Positions 20,328 to 32,099 of a stretch of 64,000 nt of DNA are shown here, one piece after another; position 1 is the stretch's first letter, and every line of letters begins with the position of its first letter. Source of the stretch: Colius striatus (lineage: Eukaryota > Chordata > Aves > Coliiformes > Coliidae); NCBI RefSeq assembly GCF_028858725.1, contig NC_084790.1, forward strand, positions 3,292,001 to 3,356,000. Reading direction: 5' to 3'. The notes beneath the pieces are model-generated. The model did no database searches, had not been told where the DNA came from, and worked only from the letters and a program-made list of their open reading frames with translations. Both the position numbers and the translations under genes were made by a program.

Positions 20328-23300
20328 CTGGGGAGGAAAAAGCAATCTTAAACCAAGTTCCAGCACTGAGGAATCGGTAGGACATGAGAACAGAAAGACC
20401 CCTGGCTTCTGTCAGAGGCTTTAATTGCAGGGGTTTTCAGGCTGCAGCACTATGGATCTCATTTATTCACAGTCACGGCAACATTTTGCTCCTGACTACA
20501 TTCTGGGCACTGGAGCTGCTCTCAGTGTCATTTCAAGCAAATGGATGGTACTGAGGAGTGAAATGAAGCTCCTTCATTGTTACCGAGGCTTCACGTTGCT
20601 TGCTTTGATTTATAGCAGCTCAACATTAAACCTTCACTACCAAAGAACAAATGAAGCCACCAGTTAAAACTACACCGTGGCTTCTCATAGACACTAATTC
20701 CTGTGCCTCTGTGCTAGGACAGGGGATGCAATACGGGCCAGAAACTCGGATGCTTGCCACCTGAGCCTGGGGTGCTGTGTTCCCATGCCCTGGGCTGTGC
20801 TCCAGGAAAGGAGAGCAGAGAATCTTTATCTTGGTGTGGTGCAGAGGTCTAAATGACAACTACCTTTTAGAGAGGAAACTGTTGCTTCTTGTGTTTCCAA
20901 CAGCTGTTTGACGAAGCTTTTGCTCACATCGTTTAAGGCCTGTAAGTGACACGGTTTGTTAATAAAAGCTCTAGAGATGCAGTTACATATTTAAGTTTTT
21001 CCTGTTTTCTTTTGCTCTTTGCTGTCATTCCTTGGCCCTTCCACAGAATCATAGAATGGGAGGGATTGGAAGGGACCTTTAGAGCTCATCCAGTCTAACC
21101 CTTCAGCTGAAGCAGGTCCCACCTAGACCAGGTCTCAATACCATAAAACTCCCTGTGCCAATACCCTTCATTTCTCCCTGCAATGATTCCTACCTGTGGG
21201 TATCCTGTATCAAATGTCTCCTCCCCTGAAGGTTCCACCTCTCTCACTACCTTTTTTCTCCCAGCAGGAGGCCTGAGCCCTGGACATACCCATGGGGGAT
21301 CTCTGAATAGATGAGTACCGGGCAAGCTGCTTGCAGTTAGATCATCCCCAAACCCCTGTCAGGTTGGTGAAGGCTGGCTACCAGAACACACAGACTGCTT
21401 CACGATGGGGCACTGTCCATGCCCAAGTGTTCTTCCGTGCTCTGGTGCAAAGTGGGTTTTGGAGAGGTCAGAAAACGGTGAGCTGTGATCGGCAGCTGAT
21501 AGCAATTGAGCACAGAGGAGGCCCCACAGTATCCTGGGTGTGAAACCCTTGCCTGGAGGGGAGGTCAAAAGAAAGTTCTTCCCTGACCTGAACAGGGCTG
21601 GGGCTTCATCCTTTTACCTGTTGGACTGGTTCATAAACTGGGGTTAAGTTTTCTGGGCCAGGAGGTTTCATAACTTTAGATATATAAGCTCCTTCAGAGG
21701 CTGCATTTTGCTCTTAACTACACTGGCTGTGTGGTGATGTTTTCTCACTTCACAGGACCTAGACAATAGTTACAGCTAACTTATTGATGCTAACCTAAGC
21801 TTCTCTCTGCAGCAACCCACTTACAGTAATGATGGCCTTTTCAGCAGCTTCATTGTGAAGAAGCTTTGACTTCTCAAGTGCTTTCTCAAAGCTCAGGAGT
21901 GCAGACTGGTAATTCTCTAATTTTACTGTAACACACAAGTGAAAACATCTGTTTAAACCCAAGGCCAAGAAAACAGCAAGTTTAAGCTTGTCGAACAGTT
22001 GATCAAGTGGTTTGATCTTGTTTAATCTTGTTCAACAGCTAATCAAGGCACAAGTAAAATAGTTAAAATAGTTGATCAAGCAAGTCTCCATTGAGAGGTC
22101 TCAATCTGAACAGTTGCTTTGGCTGCTAAATCACAGAGACCTTTCCACTAAGGGGCTGAAGAGAGGCTGTCTCTATTCTTAGAAGAACGTTTGTATCAAC
22201 ACCTTTACCTTCTGCTTGTGCCATTAGTATGGTAGCATGGAGCTGCCACTCCACATCTCCCTCCTCATCTGCTGACCTCAGGGATTTCTCTCCATAAGTC
22301 TGGGCTGCTTCAGCGTTGTTCAGCTCGAGGTAACATCGACCAATCTCATGGAACAGCCAGGTCTTCTCCTGGATGGATTTTGTCATTGGAATCTTCTCCT
22401 CCCACCTTCAAGCAGAGAGTAAGAAAGGCCAATGTTTCCCCAACCTCACTGAACGTGGTTATAAATTCAACCACGGATTCCATAGACAAAAACTTCCAGG
22501 TACTGTTGGTATGGATAAATCTCCCAGCCCTCCCCTTGCTAGCAGTATGAGTAAAGAAGCTGAAAAGATATTATTTCACTTGAAATACAGTGTTAGACCT
22601 TTTCTGTTACTGTTACGTACGCTTCAATAGCTTGCTGGAACTCGCCGGTGTGGCAGTAAACTCTGCCCACGTTCTCAAGGGCTCTGGACAAGGCCTCTGG
22701 TAGGTTGCTGTGTGCAAAAGAAGAGGAGATCACAGTGACTGACGTGGTCTTGTTACTGGCAGGACAAGGGGTAACAGGCACAAGCTGGAACACAGGACAT
22801 TCCAGTCAAACAGGAGGAGAAACCTCTTTGGTGCTGAGGTCAGAGAGCCCTGGCCCAGGCTGCCCAGGGAGGGTGTGGAGGCTCCTTCTCTGGAGGTTTC
22901 CAACCCCACTTGGACATGTTCCTGTGCCCCCTGAGCGAGGGGAACCTGCTTTAGCAGGGGGTTGGGCTGGATGAGCTCTGCAGGGCCCTTCCAGCCCCCA
23001 CCGTGCTGGGGTTCTAAGTGTGAAGACATAGAGGCAGAGCACCAAGGTCAGACTCGAAGCCATAAAATCAAGGTAATTTCTTTTACTTCAGGGGAAAACG
23101 ACTGGATTTCGTGCTTGATTTGGTTTTTTTCAGTGCAAATCTAGCTGTTTATGTGAAAACCTTTCCACTTTTCATTGCCTCAGTTTCTCTTTGTTGCCTT
23201 GTGGGTCCCACAGGAGTCTCTTACCAGCTCCTCGGTCCCTAACACTAAGCTTTCTGCCCAAGAGAAAGCTGAAGACCCCAACCCACGTCTGCAGCATGTT

Positions 23301-26300
23301 TGCTGACTCCTGCTGCCAGGCCCTGCTTCCTGGGCTCTGAAACAGCCTTTGCTTCACACTCGAGGCAGCTCCTACAATAACTTAACCTGTGGGCTTCTTT
23401 TGCCTTAATCAGTCCTCGCTCCTTTCTTCAGCAGCAGGCAGCTTTGGCTGCCCTTACCTTACAAATGGAAAAGCTGAGGAGAGGATAAACGCTTCGCTGG
23501 GAGTGATGAGCCGGGATCAGCGTCTCCTCTCACTCCAGCCACCAGAGGGCAAAGCCCCCCCAGTCATCTCTGCCTCTCTCCTGAAAACGCTCCGTCTCCT
23601 TCCTGCCTCTCCACTGCTAATTCTAAACTATACTGAGCATAAGTAGAGAGTGGAGAGCTCCAGGAAAGAGGCAGGAATTTCTCAAACCACTCTTCGTTTT
23701 AAAAAGTTATCTGTGGAAACAATAAATCACGCGTCAGGGACGTTTCAAAAGCCCCATGGAGCGCTGGCAGAAATAAAACCCAAATCACTTCAAACAACTG
23801 TTCAGTGTTTTCTCCTGTGCTTTGCACCAAAGGTACGTTTTGCTCCATTCTGATTTGGCCAGAAGAGCTGCAGGAATTGCTCTGTATGGACAAAGTAGCT
23901 CTTTGATAAGTATTTCCTGGTTCAAATGCAGATTAGAAGAAAAAAAAGGTAGCAGAAAACTTGTGCAGTTTAGAGCCTGACTTTGCTGAGAAAGGAAATG
24001 CATCCTAAAGGCTAAAGTGCTGAGCCTAGGACTTGTGTTCTCTTTTGCTTTGCATCAGCTGAGGTTTAGATGTGCGAGGCAGTCTAGGTCCTTTAAAAAT
24101 CTGCTTCAGGTTCCTTGTTTTTGAAATAGTGGAAACAACAAGTCACTAGAGACCATGATACTTGGGCAGAGTCCAAACACGTTGCCCTGTTAAATCACCA
24201 GGAGAGAATTACATTACCTGGTGATAAAACATCCCAGTAACAGGTACTTTCCTCTCTTACCCCTCCATCTGAACTTCTCAGCACTTACTTCTGCCTGGCA
24301 TTTTCCAGGTCTGTTTTATGGCTTTGCAGAGCTGCCTCCAGCTGGCCCATCTTGAACTGAGCATTCCCAATGCAGCTATGGAGAGTTCCAATCAGTTTAT
24401 TCTTGTCAGGAATTTCTTCATCTGGCCACCCTTGTATCATTTTTAGCACATGCTTGGCTTTCTTGTAGCTTTCCTCAGGGGAGTCACCACTCAGCACTAG
24501 AGACAAAGAGGAAAGTTTAATGCCAATGTGTGGACACAGGGATAGTGGGGAAGCAAGACAAAGCACAATTGTGTAAGCCTCAGACAAATCTTGGGAGAAG
24601 CTAAAGCTCCTAACAATTCATGTATCTCCTATAATCCTCCCTCCAATCTCCAAGAAATCTGCCCCCTGTGAAATAGTGCTTCTGATCCTCCTCCTGGCAC
24701 TAGTGGAAATCACTTTCATCACAGCAAGTAAGGAGAAAAGACTCTGGTAACACCTCATGCTTGCTGAAGGAAAACAGAGAAGGGTGCACGTTGGCTTAAG
24801 GTTTTCAAAGCTCATCATTGTTGCAGCAGGACAGCCTTCATCTTGCAGATGAAGGCCTAGCTACGGTGCTGAGGGGTTTAACTTTCAAATTAGCCTCTTG
24901 CGCTTTCCTGGTGAGCTCTGCTCATTGTGCTCAGCTGTGCTGCGGTGCTATGGGAATGAACTGCAGGATGTTTCTGACACTTCCTGCTGTAGCTTAAAAG
25001 AACTGAAACTGAGTCGCAAGTATGTAGCACAGGAAGAGAGAAAGAGAAGAGAAGTAGCTAAATTACTCCCTCCCTCCAGACCTCTGATGTCAAGCTGCTT
25101 CGCCTCACTGCAACAGTATTTTTGAATTTCAGAGATGCTTAACTCCAGTGGCCTGCACTCTCTCAATTAATCACCTTCTAATTACCAGACCAGAGGCATT
25201 GGCTAAGCACGTAGCAATGGCCCACCTATCTTTGATGTCTAAGTAGTGGTGTCCTGAAAAAACAACCAGCAAGACTTCCAGTTCAGAAAAAAATGAGGAA
25301 AAAAGAAAAATGCTGGATTCTGTATCTAAGAAAGTGCTGTGAAAGGGGAAGAATACAAAAGGAAATGCCTGCTACTGTTTGTTAATGCTTGCACTGCTTC
25401 TATTGTTCTGGTCTGTAATTACCACAGCAAATAATTACATCTGCCAAACATCATTTTCTTACTCTTCCCAGACAGGATACTTACACATCTCAATGTCCTC
25501 CACACTCTTCTCAATATATCTGCCAACATCTGCTGGTTTCTGTTTCTTGTTCCTGGTCCCCCATTGCTGCCTGAGCTTGCGCTCTCTCACACGGGCGTAG
25601 ATGGGCATCTGCTGCTGCCAGAATTCACTGCGTTTGTCCAGGTAGGAAATGCCACCCAAAACCAGGTCTCCTACTTTGATCCCCTGCTTTGTGCTGCTCT
25701 CCATCAAATCTGGGAGAAAAAAAAACCCCACCCCAACCAATAGATGGTAGAACCAAGGGGAGTATTAATGTGTGTGACTGATAAAGCTGCAGTTTCACAG
25801 GTTCTGCTTGTGAATGTTTTCCTGCTCTGATAGGCCTAGAAAGCAAAAGTCCTCAGTGCTCCTCTGAACTGATGTGGTCAGGAGGGAAGCTATGGAAAAC
25901 TCCCTTGCTGTTTCCCAGTCTGCCTGTTTCAGAGAGCTCCAGCTGATGTTCTCAGTCCCTGGAGTCGCTGCTTTGGCTGCTGAGTAAGGGCCCAACAATT
26001 TGGGGCTTCCCAAGCGGGATGATTGTCCAGGGTGTTTGTACCCTAATGGCCCTTTGCAAGGTGTTGTGGATTAGGCTGCAAGATGGACACTGAGAGGGCT
26101 TTTACATGCCTGGAAACCAGATAGCCCAAGTGTATTATTAATGATAGTAATACTATAAAACCTCTGTGTAGACTCTTCATTACTTGTCTGTTACTGGGTA
26201 AAGAGCTCCCTAGGAAAAAAAATGATTAAAGAGGAATCACCTTTCGGCTTAGTTCTAAAATAAGATACTTCTCTGAATCCTGCCTCTTGGTTTTAACAGC

Positions 26301-29300
26301 ATTTCCAAGGAAACCACAACAGAGAGCGAGCCTCAGGAGCAGCACTCTGCGCTTCATGCCAGTGCTAGCGGAATTTATCTTCATGACAGAAGTCACTTGT
26401 AATTATACTGTTTCTGCTTTTGATTTCATCAGCACAGATTGCTTGGAGTGGATTTGTTGTTTGTTACAAAAGCCTGCCATTTACTAGGGAAGGAAATATG
26501 CTCAGATATTCCCTCTGCTCTCCCATCTGCCTGCCTCTCTCATGACCTCTGCAAGCACCATGTGCTACATCAGCTCTGATACAAATAAGGAAGAGTCGTC
26601 AGAGGCATGTTAAAGGAGAATAAACAAAAAGAACTTGCTTAAGAGGAACGTTAAATACAATGGAGAAAAGACCTTTGTCCTTGAGCAATTTTTCTAGGTA
26701 GGCCTTGTCAGCATAAAGCTCTCCAAGAAGCTGTCTCTCCATTTTTGGATTCCTCACAGGCTTCTGTTTCTTTGTCCGTTTTTGATCCTTGGTCAGTCTG
26801 AACTGGAGATTCTGATTTGCTTTTCTGCTCTACAGTGAGAAGGAATAAGGTTAGTGGGGAACACTAGAACTTGCAGAATCATGTTTACACTCCATAGAAG
26901 CCAACTTACTTTTTAAATAACAAGTCAGTGTCTTACCAGCTGCTTTGGTCATGAGCAGCTGAAATTGTGCCTGTTGTGTTCCCTTGCTTCCAAAACCAGG
27001 AAGGGGCTTTATAGTAAGAGCAAGAATTAGCTCTGCCCCAGTGTCTTGTACTGTTCAGGGCAAGGGCTTCCTGGTCAATATGGTGGGAATACATAAGGCT
27101 GTGGGAAAGGGAAGTCTAGTTGCCCACAGAGAAGCAGAGATTGTAACACTCAGGGCTTCTGAAACATCAGGAGGGTATTTCTAAATCCCAGCAATTACAG
27201 GGCTAATCTTTAGGCTCCTTTGTACAAATTATTTTTACCACTGAGAAGCCATAATTGCAGCTGGAAGAAGCAACAAACATTCACTGCACTGGGGAAAAGT
27301 GCTTTGGTGTCTCAGAGAAGCAAGGGACAGCTTCAGTGGACCACCCCAAAATTAGGCAATCGAGAAAGTGCCCATTATCAAAAAATCTGAACCTCAAACA
27401 TCAGGTAAACCCAAAGTAAATACTGTAGATAAATGTACCCTGGCTCCAGCCACAGTGCTGTTACTTATTAGCAACATCCAACAGGAGCAGTCAGGCTGGT
27501 AAAGAAATTTCAAAGGGGGCTTTGTTTCTCCATGATTGCTTTTGCCTTCTGCCTTCTCCTTTAAGTTTTATGTAAGCTTGAGCCAGAACTACATTAAAAG
27601 CAGGTGCATAAATATTCTCAGTAGGGATTAGTGTGCTTCTCACACCCAGAAGGCACTTCACTAGTACCTGCATCCATGTTGCTGCAGAAACATTTAATCC
27701 TCTAATGCCTATTTCAGAAACTATTAGCATTATAATAACCCTAGTTAGCTGCCAAAGCAGGAACTCTTCAGACTGTACCTCTGCCTGTCTGCTTATGAAG
27801 CACAGATCCTTTTTATTCTCCAGTTTAACTGAGGATGGGCCTGCAAATACAGAGAAAATACCTGTAAGTCTCCAACAATGACAATGCAGAGGCTTTAGAA
27901 ACTCAAACGACCACAGATGTGCCAAGCCTGTGCTGTGCTGTTTGAAATAAAGCTTTCTGCTCATTCCTGCACGGGAAATATGGGGATGCTGGTGTGTTCT
28001 GCACACAAGGATTAGAGCTGATCGATGCAGCTCCTCTCAGATTTTAATTACTATTCATATATGGCACCAGGGGGCTCCCATCAGAGCAGTTTTCCTACAG
28101 AGACACTACATCCTGCATGGAAACAAAGAAAAAGGATGGCAGGTTCTTCTGAGGGATGACAGCTGAAGCTTAAAATGGAAGGAAAGCTCCTTTAACCACA
28201 GGGATCTCCAGCAGAGATCCAGGGAGCTATTTTAAAGGTTTTTGTGCACTGGCATTAAGGCAAAACTCCCATTTAATTTTGCCTCTGATGTCCAGTTCTG
28301 CTGCTCAGATTGCACTCTGGCAAGCAGAGGCAAGAGTGAGACACAGCTTTGTGGTTTGGCCTGGTCTGGGAGAAGGAAAGAGCTTCACACGCTCAAGGAT
28401 CCCCTTCAGAAGGCCACTGGACTGAGAGATCAGTGGTGTGAGCTCAGGTGCTTGTGAATCTGCTCAGCAGATCCAGTGAAGCAGCTTGGGAGACGTGCCT
28501 TACGGACAAGTTTGTGTTTCCCAACTATTTAAACATCCAGATCAAATGCTAACAATGTTTCCTTGCTTCTTTTCCCCCTGCATCTAGGAGGCATTGCTCA
28601 ACTAAAAAGAAGTGTTCTTGGGTTTTGATCTGTTCATTTGCCTACAGGCCAGGTGCTTGGAGGCATAAAGAGCTCTTAGCTTGGTATATCAAGCACGTCA
28701 AGCATTTCAGCTGAGATTTGCAGAGATATCCAGGCACTTGTGTTTGGCTAAGAAAGCAGCAGTAGGGGAAGAAAGCAACCCAGATCTGGAAAGTTTCCCT
28801 GCTTTGATTTTTCTTTTTAAGTAACTATTACATGGGAAAGAGCTTCAGGCTTTTACGCAGCTGGGACACGAGGTTAATCCGTGGTACTGGAGGTGGACTG
28901 AAATGTTGAAACTGATTTCAGGGAGAGTAAAGCACTCGGGTATCTCAGGGATCAGGGCCCATGCGTAGGGGCGTGCTCAGGGAGTGTCCTGGCTCCTGGC
29001 TTTGAGAAGGGACAAGCTGGCAGGGACCCACCTGCGCAGCTCCTAACCCACCAGGCAGGTTTTCCAGCGGCCCCTGAGCTCTGCACAGGTTGCTCTGTGC
29101 AGGTGTTTACGGTGGCAGCTCCAGCAGAGGTGTGTCTGTGTGCCTGAGAGGGGGTGCACGGCCTGTCTGTGCTTGTTGGCACAGGGGAGCGTTGCTAAGA
29201 GAAAAACTAAGGGAGAAAAGGGACAAGTTTTCAGTTTGCTTTGAACACCACGAGGTCCTTGGCCTTTCCTGCCTCCTGCAGGACTCCATTCCCTGAGCTT

Positions 29301-31761
29301 AAGCCAGACATTATGAAAGCAGTGCTCCGTTGCAAGAGTCAACAGTTTCACTGGTCTTATGCAACATAAACTGGAAGAAAGTCAGGATCTAAGGAAGGCC
29401 AGTCTCAGGCAGCGAGGCAATTTCATTTCAAACTTTGAATATGGGGACATAGACCTCAAAATGGATTCTGCACTCAGTAGGGCTGTAGCAGTTATCCACA
29501 AAGTTAGAACAGAGCAGATAGCTGCTTTGTTCTGTGTCACCCAGAACATTTTCGTGGTTACTTTGGAAATGTAAGTGGCTGCCACAATTTTCTTGCATAT
29601 CTCAAGTTATTGGACACTGTGTATGAAGAGGCATTCAGCCAAAACAAAGACAAAGAAGAAGGAATGAAAACCCCAGGGCTGTGCTCCTTCTGGTCCTTCC
29701 TGGTTTCATCTGAGAATGGCCCCTGAGCACATGAATCCAGGAGCAAAGAGTTGCTGCAGGGTTCGTGGGTAACCTGCTGAGCTGATTTGCCCTCAGCTTT
29801 CCACCAAACAGCTTCTGTCTGGGCTGGCTGGAATGAAATGAAACATCTTACTTCCAACACAGTTGATGATGGCCTCCTGGCATTTCTCGATGCCCAGCCT
29901 GAACTTCTGTAGCTCTGGACGGAGTCTGTAGCCTCGATGATAGAACACTAATGCAAATTCAAAATCACCCATCATATATAACGTCTCAGCTTTTTGGTAA
30001 AGTCCCTAAAATGACATTTGGAGGGGGAAAAAAGTAATTAAAAGAGAGGAATAGTTAAAAAAAAAAAAAAGAGCTTCAGGTATCTCAATGAATTTCCTTA
30101 GTGAGAATGAAATCCTCACGTCTCCCACTAGAAGTGAGAGTCCTATGCTATTGCAATCTGTATACAAGAAAATCCAGTCCTGGAACTCTTTCTTAGTTTC
30201 TGACTAAGCACCTCCAACTCCCTGGATGCAAAAAAAAAACCCATGCCGGGGTGTGCATGGAGTTAGCTCTTTGTACACAGTGCTGCCTCCCAGACCCTTT
30301 GGAGTTTGACAAGTGAAAGCCCAGTCCTTGGCCACCCCAAGACTCTTGTCACTTGGTGCTGTTTACCTTGGAGAATGTTTTGTCAGTTTGGAGAGAGGCT
30401 TCAGCATCTTTCAGGGAGTTTTCTGTGTCTCCAAGTTTCAAGTAACATTTTGAGCGAGCAACTAGACAGTTGTTGTCTCCTGGATTCAGCTTCAATGCCT
30501 GGAAGGCAGCAGACATAGGGGATGTATGTCATTGGTGGTGGCTCGGCAGCACAGACAGACACAAGCAGATACATTTGATGAGACCTGAGGGTAGATCTTG
30601 ATGATGGATGTGAGTACACAATGTCTTCACTAGGAAAAAGGTCCTCTTGACATTCATGCATTCACAGAATCTCAAGGGCTGGAAGGGACCTCGAAAGCTC
30701 ATCCAATCCAACCCCCCCTGCCAGAGCAGGAACACCTAGAGCAGGTCACAGCAACTCCTTCCCTCTGCTGCAGTTTTCCACACCACACAGGAGCTGCACC
30801 GCCTCACTCTGCCCCATGTGTGCCATCCCCCCTCATGCCCTTGGGGACCCTGCCCTTCATCCCCCCTCACGCCCTTGGGGACCCTGCCCTTCATCCCCCC
30901 TCACGCCCTTGGGGACCCTGCCCTTCATCCCCCCTCATGCCCTTGGGGACCCTGCCCTTCATCCCCCCTCATGCCCTTGGGGACCCTGCCCTTCATCCCC
31001 TTCACGCCCTTGGGGGCCCTGCCCTTCATCCCCCCTCATGCCCTTGGGGACCCTGCCCTTCATCCCCCCTCATGCCCTTGGGGACCCTGCCCTTCATCCC
31101 CTTCACGCCCTTGGGGACCCTGCCCTTCATCCCCCCTCATGCCCTTGGGGACCCTGCCCTTCATCCCCCCTCATGCCCTTGGGGACCCTGCCCTTCATCC
31201 CCTTCACGCCCTTGGGGACCCTGCCCTTCATTCCCCCTCATGCCCTTGGGGACCCTGCCCTTCGTCCACCCTCACGCCCTTGGGGACCCTGCCCTTCATC
31301 CACCCTCATGCCCTTGGGGACCCTGCCCTTCATCCACCCTCACGCCCTTGGGGACCCTGCCCTTCATTCCCCCTCATGTCCTTGGGGGCCCTGCCCTTCA
31401 TCCCCCTCACGCCCTTGGGGGCCCTGCCCTTCATCCCCTTGCCCTGCCACCCCCCACTGCTGTGAGTGCCACGTTCCCCCACACGCCTCTTTCTTTTCCG
31501 CTGCTGCCTGTGCTATTCCCCACCAGAGCCAGCACCGAGACCCTCCCGTCGCTGCCGTCACCTCCGAGAGCCAGCCACCTCTGGCCTCCGCGCCATCTCC
31601 GTGCCCCTCCCGCCGCCCTCAGCCCCTTTCCCCCGCCCGGGCTCCCTCACGTTATTGAAGCAGGTCAGGGCCTTGTCGTACTCTCCCCGCCGGCACAGCT
31701 GCGTGCCCTCGGCCATGAGGCTGGGGAAGGTGCCGGCCGGCGCGGTGCCCTCGGCCGCCAT
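20137..31761 (-). CDS. ODAD4: Outer dynein arm docking complex subunit 4 (TTC25), complete
   Basis: ODAD4 is a TPR protein of motile-cilium axonemes, needed to dock outer dynein arms on the doublets. Twelve minus-strand exons are 31651-31761, 30367-30498, 29852-30005, 27779-27840, 26673-26829, 25485-25709, 24289-24496, 22621-22707, 22209-22405, 21825-21925, 20864-20939 and 20137-20327. They sum to 1701 nt, or 566 aa. N-terminal TPRs (about 13-125) include AEGTQLCRRGEYDKALTCF and KAETLYMMGDFEFALVFYHR. A middle segment has RQLLGELYADKAYLEKLL and ISYLDKRSEFWQQQMPIYAR. C-terminal TPRs (about 285-475) include CIGNAQFKMGQLEAALQSH and EKTWLFHEIGRCYLEL. The tail (505-566) is Lys/Glu/Asp-rich and shorter than in human (672 aa in total). 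The start was set at MAAEG because it aligns with the family N-terminus. The donor of exon 5 is poor. Confidence 0.92.
21043..21145 (-). mobile_element. CR1 LINE 3' end in ODAD4 intron 10
   Basis: It reads cagaatcatagaatgggagg, gattggaagggacctttaga, gctcatccagtctaaccctt and gaagcaggtcccacctagac. This is the reverse complement of the CR1 terminus with the octamer-like end. It is about 100 bp long, in the same orientation as ODAD4, and truncated. Confidence 0.88.
22755..23016 (+). mobile_element. CR1 LINE 3' end in ODAD4 intron 7, antisense to the gene
   Basis: It reads in CR1 sense: ccctggcccaggctgcccag, gagggtgtggaggctccttc, tctggaggtttccaacccca, gggttgggctggatgagctc, ending ggggttcta without the full octamer repeat. 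It starts about 50 bp upstream (in genomic left-right order, just right) of ODAD4 exon 8 (22621-22707). Edges are approximate. Confidence 0.87.
30660..30765 (-). mobile_element. CR1 LINE 3' end beside the minisatellite in ODAD4 intron 1
   Basis: It reads ttcacagaatctcaagggct, ggaagggacctcgaaagctc and atccaatccaaccccccctg, the reverse complement of a CR1 3' end. The recognisable element fades out about 60 bp before the 34-bp tandem array starts at 30824. Confidence 0.85.
30824..31440. repeat. 34-bp minisatellite, 18 copies, in ODAD4 intron 1
   Basis: The unit is CCATCCCCCCTCATGCCC followed by TTGGGGACCCTGCCCTT in one phase (34 bp, with occasional 31-33 bp variants where cccc-ttcacgcc replaces ccccctcacgcc). 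I count 18 copies of the cttgggg[a/g]ccctgccc core. Variant units (t/c in catg/cacg, cccc to cacc) are interspersed, with the most diverged copies toward the right. The plus strand contains no stop codon in any frame over the array. The minus strand, which is ODAD4 sense, has four G-runs per unit. The array lies about 210 bp from exon 1. Confidence 0.95.
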
Positions 31762-31782
31762 GGCCGGGCCGCAACCGCCGCC

Positions 31783-31810
31783 GTCGCCGTGGCAACCGCT
31801 GCCTGGCAAC
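31783..31810. promoter_or_regulatory. ODAD4: Two tandem X-box (RFX) motifs at the ODAD4 start
   Basis: GTCGCC-GT-GGCAAC (31783-31796) and GCTGCC-T-GGCAAC (31798-31810) each match the X-box pattern RYYNYY N1-3 RRNRAC exactly. They are one base apart and just upstream of the ODAD4 ATG. RFX transcription factors acting with FOXJ1 control motile-cilium genes through such sites, which fits the product. The match is seen in sequence; occupancy is inferred. Confidence 0.65.
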
Positions 31811-31850
31811 CGCCCGACTTCCGGTGCGGCGCCGAGCCCCGCCCACGCCG

Positions 31851-31858
31851 TGACGTCA
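31851..31858. promoter_or_regulatory. CRE palindrome TGACGTCA
   Basis: A perfect 8-bp CREB/ATF consensus lies in the ODAD4 CpG island, about 90 bp upstream of the ATG and 40 bp beyond the X-boxes. It sits in the context gccgtgacgtcacgccg. CpG-containing full CREs in proximal promoters are typically functional; binding here is inferred. Confidence 0.5.
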
Positions 31859-32099
31859 CGCCGCGGTGGCGCGCCCGCGCTGGTTTCCCGCGCTCCGGCC
31901 GCGCGGTGACGCGCAGCGCGGCCCCGGCGCCGGCTTCCCCCGTCCCGCGGCGCCGGGGGGGGCTTCGTGACCCGCCAGCAGCCTGGGGGATGCGGTTATC
32001 CCCTCCCGCCCCGCTGCATCCCCCGCACACGCTGCCGCGGGGGAGGCCGTGCCGCGGCGAGCCCGCACACGCACGGAGGCGCGAGGGAAGGTAGCGCGG

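Noticed and set aside
27491-28006. 171-codon minus-strand frame as one long exon
   Set aside because: Only 27779-27840 matches ODAD4 and has splice sites on both sides. The rest is intron read-through.
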